The notes under the pieces were generated by a model that worked only from the letters and a program-made list of their open reading frames with translations, did no database searches and was not told the DNA's origin. From JAENWD01 sp963837165 (GTDB lineage: Bacteria; Acidobacteriota; Vicinamibacteria; Vicinamibacterales; JAENWD01), in NCBI GenBank assembly GCA_963837165.1, contig CAWIMD010000004.1, positions 372,001 through 436,000 on the forward strand: a stretch of DNA of 64,000 nt. The letters are read 5' to 3'. Within the stretch, counting starts at the first letter, position 1; each line of letters starts with the position of its first letter. Of the stretch, positions 57,690 through 64,000 are shown one piece after another. A program made the position numbers and the translations under genes.

Positions 57690-58436
57690 CTAGAACCGGT
57701 AGCGCACGCCGACGGTCAGCGGCACCGTCCAGCGGCTGCTGCTGTCGTTGATGTTCTCGAGGCCAGTGCCGGCGAGCCCCTCGCCCTCGGCCATGCCGCC
57801 GATGTGCCGGATGCCGATCTGCCCCTTCACGTCGACACGATCCGTCAGCGCGTAGAGCACGCCGCCGTTCACGCCGAACGTGAGCGCGGCGCCGCCGTCG
57901 TAGAACGGAAGAGCCGCGACCGAGGCGTCGGCGTCGGGCACGGCGAGGTCGGCGTTGATGTCCGGCAGAATCGCCAGGCCAATCGTCGCACCGCCGTACG
58001 GCCGCATCCGTTCGGAGGCGTCCGCGAAGTAACGCCGATAGCCGCCCTCGATCGACACCGCCCTGTAGTCGTCAAGGGTCGCATACAACGCCGACGGGCC
58101 GGACGAGCCGATGCGACGGAGCTCGGCGCCGGCCGAATCGATCGACAGTTCGCCTCGCACCTCGGCCATGTCGTCCAGGCGATAGCCGCCCCCGAGATTG
58201 ACGCGAACGCCGGTGCCGAAGATGTCGCCGTAGGACTGGTCCTCGATCACGGTCGCGCGATCGAAGATCGTTCCGATGCCCGACGACAGAACGTTCCCGC
58301 CCGCGGGAAACGCCCAGCCCACCGAGGCTTCCGCGCTCCACGTGCTGTCGCTTGGCACCTGGGCGGCGGCAACGGCGGGAATGGCGAGAGAGGCAACGGC
58401 CGCGAGCACAGCACGACGGATTACGGATGGCGACAT
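57690..58436 (-). CDS. Outer-membrane beta-barrel protein (OmpA/OMP_b-brl type)
   Basis: 248 residues with a signal peptide (AVLAAVASLAIPAVAAAQ). The body alternates beta strands (WSAEASVGWAFP; GVRVNLGGGYRLDDMAEVRGELSID; YRRYFADASERMRPYGGATIGLA) and ends WTVPLTVGVRYRF with the C-terminal Phe of BAM substrates. The role is not visible. AAGGAG sits six bases before ATG 58436. Confidence 0.82.
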   Translation of the reverse strand: MSPSVIRRAVLAAVASLAIPAVAAAQVPSDSTWSAEASVGWAFPAGGNVLSSGIGTIFDRATVIEDQSYGDIFGTGVRVNLGGGYRLDDMAEVRGELSIDSAGAELRRIGSSGPSALYATLDDYRAVSIEGGYRRYFADASERMRPYGGATIGLAILPDINADLAVPDADASVAALPFYDGGAALTFGVNGGVLYALTDRVDVKGQIGIRHIGGMAEGEGLAGTGLENINDSSSRWTVPLTVGVRYRF

Positions 58437-58560
58437 GTATGACTCCTTGGGACGCACGGTCCGCCCGGGACCGGATGAGACGGACCGCTCGGGGAATACC
58501 CCATCTTAGCCGCCGCGGCCGCGGCGACGCGAGTGAGCCGCACGCCCTCCGGGCTCCAGC

Positions 58561-60549
58561 TCAGCGGACGGGCAGCCGCAGCACGGTCAGCGAGTGCGGC
58601 GCCAGCGTGTGCGCGGTTGCGCCGTCCGGCGCGGCGGGCAGTGCGGCAGTCGTCGGCACGACCGCGCGCGGCTCCGCCAGGGAGTTCTCCGCGTCGGAGG
58701 AACCGTTCAGCGTGATGGCGCGGCCCGCGCCGGCCACCATCGCGCCGGCCACGTCCACGCGCACGTCGCGGGGCTGATCGCCGGGATTGACGACCTTGAT
58801 CACGATCTCGTGGGCCGGCGCGTCGAGCGCCGCGCTCGTGAACAGGCCGCCGTGTCCATCGGCCGCGTCGCCGTCCACGGTCACCGGCAGCACCGTCGTC
58901 CCGCGGTTGCTCCCGAAGACCTGCTGCACGTAGTAGCTCGGCGTGCCGTAGGACGCGAGGTTGTCGAACCAGATCAGGTTCGGCGTCCACTGCCAGGCGT
59001 CCACATGCGCGAACAGCGGGGCGTACGACGACATCCGGACGATGTCGGCGTTGCGCTCGAAGCCGGTCATGAACACGGCCTCGGCCAGGGCCGCCGTGAG
59101 CGTGGACGGCCGCATGTGATCGGGGCCCCGTGCCGGCAGGTGCGCGGCGTACTCGCCGACGAAGATCTTCGGGCCGGTCCTCGGATAAGTGGCGTAGCGA
59201 TCGGCATGGCCGTAGAACCAGTCCGGCGGCCGGTAGAAGTGCTCGTCGACGAAGTCGGCGCCAATGCGGCGCAGGCCGGCCCACTGCTGCGTGAAGTTCT
59301 CGCGCTCGGTGAACGGGTCCGCGCTGGCCACCAGCCGAATCTCCGGATGCTTCGCGGTGAGCACGGCGTGGAAGCGCTCGTACCGCTCGAGATACTGCGG
59401 CCCCCACTGCTCGTTGCCCACTCCCAGCATCGTCAGGTGGAACGGGGCCGGGTGGCCGAGCGCCGCCCGCTTCGCGCCCCACTCGCTCGTCACCGGAGCG
59501 TTGGCGAACTCGATCAGGTCGAGCGCGTCCTGGATGTAGCGATCCAGCGTGTCCACCGGCGCCAGCTCTCCCGAGTTGAACTGGCACGCCATGCCGCAGT
59601 TGAGAATCGGCAGCGGCGCCGCGCCGATGTCCTCCGCCAGGCGGAAGTACTCGTAGAACCCCAGGCCGAACGACTGGTAGTAGTCCGGCGTCGCCCGGGC
59701 GGCGAACTCGTCGTTCCAGCGATTGATGAGCAGCGCCCGCTCGGACGGATCGCCGATGGTCTTCTTCCACTGGTACCGCCCGTCCAGATACCGCCCCTCG
59801 ACGATGCAGCCACCCGGGAACCGGAGGAACCCCGGGTGGAGGTCCTTCAGCAGTTGGACGAGGTCGGGACGGAGACCGTTCTCGCGGTGCTCCCAGGTGT
59901 CTTCCGGAAAGAGCGACACCATGTCCACGTCGACCGCCCCCGGCCCGCCGGTCAGCACGCGCACCCTGGCGTGGAGATCGGTCGCCTCGGCGGTGAGCGT
60001 GCCGGAGAACCGCCGCCACGCGGCGGTGAGGCCGGCGATCGTGACGCCGCCGAGCGGCGCATTCCGCACGTTCTCGAGCTCCACGCGGACGCTCGACGGT
60101 CCGTCCACGCCGCGCCGGGCGAGCAGGTGGACCGTGTAGCGGGCGCCGCTGCGGATGCCGACGCCGCGGAACCCTTCGTTGCTCACGCCGTAGGTGCCGG
60201 CGGTGGACGTGATGCGCAGGTAGTGGCGGTTGGCCGGGCTCGCCGGACGATCGGTTTGGACCTCGAACCGCCCCGCGGAGCCGTCAACCATGGCGCGCCG
60301 CCAGCCCATGAGCGGATCGGGGAACTCGAAGGAGCGGTTCTTGACGCGCTCGGGATAGATGCCGCCGTCGGCCGCGAAGTTGATGTCTTCGAAGAAGATG
60401 CCGAAGAGCGTCGCCGGGATGTCGGCCCCGGGATGGTCGGCCGCCACCCGGATGGCCGCCGGCGCGGGCGCCTGACGGGCCGGCGTCCGCACGGCAAAGA
60501 CTGGCACGATCGCGACGAGGACGAGCGCCAGGAGGGCGCGGCGTGGCAT
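58561..60549 (-). CDS. GH51-type alpha-L-arabinofuranosidase
   Basis: 662 residues with a signal peptide (ALLALVLVAIVPVFAV). The N-terminus TLFGIFFEDINFAADGGIYPERVKNRSFEF is the GH51 signature; residues about 75-210 resemble a carbohydrate-binding module. The acid/base Glu is in GVGNEQWG and the nucleophile Glu in FVGEYAAH. The C-terminal beta-sandwich ends LTVLRLPVR. It should release arabinofuranosyl residues from plant polysaccharides. It lies three bases after a zinc metallopeptidase gene, so the two are probably co-transcribed. Confidence 0.93.
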   Translation of the reverse strand: MPRRALLALVLVAIVPVFAVRTPARQAPAPAAIRVAADHPGADIPATLFGIFFEDINFAADGGIYPERVKNRSFEFPDPLMGWRRAMVDGSAGRFEVQTDRPASPANRHYLRITSTAGTYGVSNEGFRGVGIRSGARYTVHLLARRGVDGPSSVRVELENVRNAPLGGVTIAGLTAAWRRFSGTLTAEATDLHARVRVLTGGPGAVDVDMVSLFPEDTWEHRENGLRPDLVQLLKDLHPGFLRFPGGCIVEGRYLDGRYQWKKTIGDPSERALLINRWNDEFAARATPDYYQSFGLGFYEYFRLAEDIGAAPLPILNCGMACQFNSGELAPVDTLDRYIQDALDLIEFANAPVTSEWGAKRAALGHPAPFHLTMLGVGNEQWGPQYLERYERFHAVLTAKHPEIRLVASADPFTERENFTQQWAGLRRIGADFVDEHFYRPPDWFYGHADRYATYPRTGPKIFVGEYAAHLPARGPDHMRPSTLTAALAEAVFMTGFERNADIVRMSSYAPLFAHVDAWQWTPNLIWFDNLASYGTPSYYVQQVFGSNRGTTVLPVTVDGDAADGHGGLFTSAALDAPAHEIVIKVVNPGDQPRDVRVDVAGAMVAGAGRAITLNGSSDAENSLAEPRAVVPTTAALPAAPDGATAHTLAPHSLTVLRLPVR

Positions 60550-60552
60550 GCG

Positions 60553-61392
60553 TCAGGATCCCGGGAACGTGTTGCAGTCGTCAATCCGGCCCGATTCGAG
60601 GCCGCGGCGGAACCATCGCACGCGGTCCGCGGACGACCCGTGCGTGAACGACTCGGGGTGGACCGTGCGCCCCGACATCCGCTGGAGGCGATCGTCGCCG
60701 ATCGACGCGGCGGCGTTCAGCGCCTCCTCGACATCGCCCGGCTCGAGGACGTTGCGCTCGTTGGCGGAGTGGCCCCAGATGCCGGCGTAGCAGTCGGCCT
60801 GCAGCTCGAGGCGCACCGACAGCACGTTGGCGGCGTCTGGCCGCGACTGCTGCAGCTCGCGCACGCGGCCCTCAATGCCGATCAGGTGCTGCACGTGATG
60901 TCCGAGCTCGTGGGCGATCACGTAGGCCTGCGCGAAGTCGCCCGACGCGCCGAACCGGCGCCGCAGCTCGTCATAGAAGCCCAGATCGATGAACACCTTC
61001 TCGTCGCCGGGACAGTAGAACGGCCCGCTGGCCGTCTGCCCCAGACCGCAGGCCGTCGGCGTCGCGTCGGTGAACAGCACCAGTTGGGCATGGCGATATC
61101 GGCCGGGCAGCTCCCGATCCCACATCTCCTGCGCATCGTCCAGCACGAAGGAGACGAACCTCACGAGCTGGTCCTCCGCGGGCGAGTCCGCCGGCGCGTT
61201 CGCCGTCGTGGCGTCGCCGCCGGTGTCGGCGCCGCCCGTATCGAGCAGGGAGAGGAAGTTGCGCCCTGTCAGCAGGCTCAAGACGAGGAGCACCAGCACC
61301 ACGCCCAGTCCCACGGGCCCCCGGATGCCGCCCCCTCCCCCGCCGCGACGGTCCTCGATGTCCTGGCTGACTCTGCCCGGTGTCCACCGCAT
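60553..61392 (-). CDS. YpfJ-type neutral zinc metallopeptidase
   Basis: 279 residues. A single membrane segment (GPVGLGVVLVLLVLSLLTG) follows a Gly-rich N-terminus. The zinc motif HELGH is in YVIAHELGHHVQHLIG, with RLELQADCYAGIWG downstream supplying another ligand. Family blocks TACGLGQTASGPFYCPGDEKVFIDLGFYDEL are intact. The substrate is unknown. GAGGTGG six bases before ATG 61392 sets the start; CATAAT on the minus strand near 61421 may be the -10. Confidence 0.93.
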   Translation of the reverse strand: MRWTPGRVSQDIEDRRGGGGGGIRGPVGLGVVLVLLVLSLLTGRNFLSLLDTGGADTGGDATTANAPADSPAEDQLVRFVSFVLDDAQEMWDRELPGRYRHAQLVLFTDATPTACGLGQTASGPFYCPGDEKVFIDLGFYDELRRRFGASGDFAQAYVIAHELGHHVQHLIGIEGRVRELQQSRPDAANVLSVRLELQADCYAGIWGHSANERNVLEPGDVEEALNAAASIGDDRLQRMSGRTVHPESFTHGSSADRVRWFRRGLESGRIDDCNTFPGS

Positions 61393-61667
61393 AGTTTCCA
61401 CCTCGCTCCGGAGCCACTCATTATGGCGCGACGGGAGACATCTGGTCCCGCGGCGCGGAAGATTCCGCACTCCGCGCCGGGGAATTTCGCGCAGCCTGAG
61501 GCGACATCGTGTTCCGGCGCCCGTCCACTCCCGCGAACGCCGTGGATTCTCCAGAAGCCCGCCGAATTCCAGGAGTTGCCACCTGGGAACGCGCCTTGCA
61601 CCCGGGTCTGGCGGCCGGGACCCGACAACGCTTGCGGATTCCCCCGGCAGTCGCTATCGTGACACTG

Positions 61668-62246
61668 ATGATTCGTCCGTCCCAGCCGGTTGCCACCAGC
61701 CTGATGGCTGGCCTCGGGGCCGTGGTGCGGCCGCGCACCCGGATTGGCCGGGTCGCGCAGCAGCTGCTGCGGACGGCTGCCGGGGCCGGCGTGGCGGGCC
61801 TCGTGGCGTTTCACGGATGGCTCCTCTGGGACAGGCTGGCCGGCGGGGATCTCCTCGATCCCGGGGTCGCCTTCCGGTGGAGCGTCGCCGCGCTGCTGGT
61901 CCTCGCGCTCGCCGGCCTGCAGCGTGCCGGCGCACCGCTCGTGCGCGGCCGGCGCGCACTGGTCGTCTGGCTGCTCGTCGCGCTGCTGCACTGGAGCACC
62001 GGAACCACGGCTGCGCCGACGGCCGCCCTGACCTCGTCGCCGGCATCGGTCATCTTCGTCCTTCCAACGACGGGCGCCGCGGCCCTCATGGGCCTGGGCC
62101 TGCTGGCCGCCCTGATTGCGGCGCGCCGGCGCACAACGCCTGTCTTCCGCTGCCTGTGTACCCTCGAGCCCATCGTCATCGCGCGCCCGGCCGTCGGGTG
62201 GCGTGACGGCGGCGCCTCTCGGGCTCCTCCCTCCGCCTTCGCCTGA
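61668..62246 (+). CDS. Hydrophobic membrane protein of unknown function
   Basis: 192 residues with about four predicted membrane segments (AGVAGLVAFHGWLLW, VAALLVLALAGLQ, ALVVWLLVALLHWS, AAALMGLGLLAALIAARR). The tail contains Cys residues (FRCLCTLEPIV). I do not recognise a family. It precedes hemA by 122 bases on the same strand. The coding call rests on hydrophobicity pattern and codon bias only; the start is uncertain. Confidence 0.5.
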   Translation: MIRPSQPVATSLMAGLGAVVRPRTRIGRVAQQLLRTAAGAGVAGLVAFHGWLLWDRLAGGDLLDPGVAFRWSVAALLVLALAGLQRAGAPLVRGRRALVVWLLVALLHWSTGTTAAPTAALTSSPASVIFVLPTTGAAALMGLGLLAALIAARRRTTPVFRCLCTLEPIVIARPAVGWRDGGASRAPPSAFA

Positions 62247-62368
62247 CGTCCACGCCGCGGCACGTCGATCGCCGCGGCATCCGTAGACCCTGGCCATCGC
62301 ACGCCGCCGTTCACCGGCGCCGTGCGGGCCGGTCGGTTCGTCGCAGAAGGAAGAGGGTGGAGGCAGTC

Positions 62369-63643
62369 ATGCACCTCCTGCTCGCCGGGATGAGTCACCG
62401 GTCGGCGTCGCTGACGGAGCGCGAGTCGCTCGCGCTCGACGCGGACGGGATCGCCCGCGTGCTCGCCGGCATCGCGCGTCGCGGCGGCGTCACCGAAGCG
62501 GTGGTGCTGTCGACGTGCAATCGCACCGAGCTCTACGGTCTTTCGGCCGATCCGGACGGCGCCTACGAGGCGCTCCGCGCCGCCGTGGGCGAGGAGAAGG
62601 GCGCGGACGTGCTCGCGCCGGGTCCGGCCGTCTACCGGCTCGAGGGCCGCGACGCCGTCCGGCACGCGTTCCGCGTCGCGGCCGGCCTCGACTCGATGGT
62701 CCTCGGGGACCTGCAGATCCTGGGTCAGGTGAAGGACGCCTACGGCGCCGCCAAGGATGCCGGCGCCACCGGCCCGTGGCTCGAGCGCATGTTCGAGTCC
62801 GCGCTGCGCGCCGGCAAGCGCGTCCGGACCGAGTCGTCCATCGGCACCGGCATCGTCTCGGTGGCGTCGGCCGCCTGCGAGCTGGCGCGGCGGCACATGA
62901 GCACGCTGGACGGGCGGCGCGTGCTCGTCATCGGCACCGGTGAGACCGGCCGGCTCGCCGCGAAGCACCTGGCGCATCACTGCCCCGGCAGGGTCACGGT
63001 GGTGAACCGGACCTACGCGCACGCCGAGCAGTGCGCCGCCGAGGTCGGCGCCCGCGCCGTCCCGATCGAGCAGCTCGGGGCGGTGCTCGCCGACGCGGAT
63101 CTCGTGCTGTCCGCCACGCGCGCCCCCCACCCGATCGTGACCGGGCAGGCCGTCGCCGACGCCATGGCCGATCGTCCCGGCCGTCCCATCGTCATCATCG
63201 ACCTGGCCGTGCCCCGAGACGTCGAGGCGGGCGCCGCCGGGATTCCCGGCGTCACGCTGCATTCCATCGACGACATCCAGGACGTGGTCGATCGGACGCT
63301 GGCGCGGCGTGCGGCGGAGGTGCCGAAGGTCGAGGCCATCCTGGACGAGGAAGTGGCGAAGTTCGAGGCGTGGCACCGGGCGCTGGACGCGGCGCCGGTC
63401 GTCCGCGATTTGCGCGACCACTTCGAGCGCGTGCGGCTCGAGGAGCTGGAGCGTGCCCTGGCCAACGTCAGCGCCGAGGAGCGTGCGCGCGCCGAGCGGC
63501 TGACGCGCGCGCTGGTGAACCGCCTGCTGCATCTTCCGACCGTCCGCCTGAAGGATCTGGATCCGGCCTCCGACGAAGGCGCCCACCGGCTGCGCGCGGC
63601 GCGCGAGCTGTTCGCCCTCGAGGGGCGGGATCATGTCGCCTGA
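62369..63643 (+). CDS. hemA: Glutamyl-tRNA reductase
   Basis: 424 residues. The catalytic Cys50 is in VLSTCNRTELYG; the NADPH domain has VLVIGTGETGRLAAKHL; GLDSMVLGDLQILGQVKDAY is a family hallmark; the C-terminal dimerisation helix is present. It reduces Glu-tRNA to glutamate-1-semialdehyde, the first step of C5 haem synthesis. GGAGG eight bases upstream supports ATG 62369. The stop overlaps hemC by 11 bases. Confidence 0.97.
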   Translation: MHLLLAGMSHRSASLTERESLALDADGIARVLAGIARRGGVTEAVVLSTCNRTELYGLSADPDGAYEALRAAVGEEKGADVLAPGPAVYRLEGRDAVRHAFRVAAGLDSMVLGDLQILGQVKDAYGAAKDAGATGPWLERMFESALRAGKRVRTESSIGTGIVSVASAACELARRHMSTLDGRRVLVIGTGETGRLAAKHLAHHCPGRVTVVNRTYAHAEQCAAEVGARAVPIEQLGAVLADADLVLSATRAPHPIVTGQAVADAMADRPGRPIVIIDLAVPRDVEAGAAGIPGVTLHSIDDIQDVVDRTLARRAAEVPKVEAILDEEVAKFEAWHRALDAAPVVRDLRDHFERVRLEELERALANVSAEERARAERLTRALVNRLLHLPTVRLKDLDPASDEGAHRLRAARELFALEGRDHVA

Positions 63644-64000
63644 TCGCGTGCTGCGGGTCGGCACCCGCGCGAGCAGGCTCGCCCTCTGGCAGACCGACAC
63701 GGTCATCGCGCGTCTGGAGGCGGCGTGGCCCGGGCTGGCCATCGAGCGCGTCCCGATCTCGACGGTCGGCGACCGCGTGCTGGACGTGGCCTTGTCGCGG
63801 ATCGGCGACAAGGGACTGTTCACGCGCGAGCTCGAGGACGGCCTGCGGAGCGGCGCCATCGACCTGGCGGTGCACAGCCTGAAGGACCTGCCGACCGAGG
63901 CGCCCGACGGCCTCGCCCTCGGCGCGATCCTCGAGCGGGAGGACCCGCGCGACGCGCTGGTCTCGACGGGCGGCCGCCTCGAGGCACTCCCGGCGGGTGC
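63633..64000 (+). CDS. hemC: Porphobilinogen deaminase, N-terminal part (3' end outside window)
   Basis: About 122 codons are visible: VLRVGTRASRLALWQTD at the N-terminus, then RIGDKGLFTRELEDGL and IDLAVHSLKDLPTEAPDGL, which are the diagnostic blocks with the catalytic region LAVHSLKDLP. It polymerises four porphobilinogens to hydroxymethylbilane. The ATG lies inside the hemA 3' end, with GGGGCGGG as ribosome site, so the two are translationally linked. Confidence 0.95.
   Translation, partial: MSPDRVLRVGTRASRLALWQTDTVIARLEAAWPGLAIERVPISTVGDRVLDVALSRIGDKGLFTRELEDGLRSGAIDLAVHSLKDLPTEAPDGLALGAILEREDPRDALVSTGGRLEALPAG

Noticed and set aside
58594..61662. 1022-codon plus-strand frame opposite the GH51 and YpfJ genes
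   Set aside because: Same antisense artefact; no recognisable domain, while the minus strand has two complete enzymes.

Overview
The window is GC-rich (roughly two-thirds G+C by eye) bacterial chromosome, densely coded, with no rRNA, prophage or CRISPR array. Oar-type TonB-dependent receptors with N-terminal carboxypeptidase-regulatory domains, a PafA-like phosphatase, secreted M14 and M28 peptidases and abundant four-helix-bundle/GIY-YIG orphans suggest an Acidobacteriota member, probably Vicinamibacteria. This assignment is inference from gene content, not a search.

Layout. 1-5.4 kb: two tandem SusC/Oar-like receptors (the first cut by the window edge) and a TPR protein. 5.5-12.9 kb: M14 peptidase, aldehyde dehydrogenase, a degenerate receiver, a PilZ protein, M28 peptidase and a cyclotransferase. 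13-17.8 kb: an ABC-2 export operon with two ATPases, two permeases and a membrane-anchored partner. 17.8-21.7 kb: HD protein, GltS-type carrier, a SnoaL-Nudix fusion coupled to YjbQ, and a small secreted protein. 21.7-31.3 kb (minus strand): deoA-nupC-punA-cdd nucleoside salvage, then mtnA, tsaD and an NtrC-type two-component pair. 31.5-38.9 kb: a HEAT protein and HD-GYP phosphodiesterase, then amidohydrolase, phosphatase and an alkyltransferase-like protein, several joined by ATGA overlaps. 38.9-41.9 kb: ECF sigma, anti-sigma, DUF4097 protein and a small secreted protein. 41.9-50.3 kb (minus strand): diguanylate cyclase, mreB-mreC-mreD, mrdA, rodA and RNase G/E, the elongation module. 50.5-54.5 kb: PpiD/SurA-like foldase, SppA and tRNA-Leu(CAG). 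54.5-58.5 kb: repeats, a GIY-YIG gene, a frameshifted dioxygenase, a beta-lactamase-TPR protein and a beta-barrel protein. 58.5-64 kb: GH51 arabinofuranosidase, YpfJ-like metallopeptidase, a membrane protein, hemA and the start of hemC.

The most unusual layer lies between the genes. About twenty arrays of short words (7-9 bases, drifting by single substitutions) occur in different word families. Many form head-to-head palindromes, many begin at the stop codon of the upstream gene, one has entered a peptidase reading frame, and two unrelated genes end in an identical 39-base copy. One palindrome of the GAGGATGG family contains a gene for an S23/IVS-type four-helix-bundle protein between its arms, while three other palindromes with the same arms are empty. 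This looks like a cargo-bearing and empty form of one mobile element and is the best candidate for an undescribed system here. A GIY-YIG gene with a duplicated 5' relic beside another word array may be a second example.
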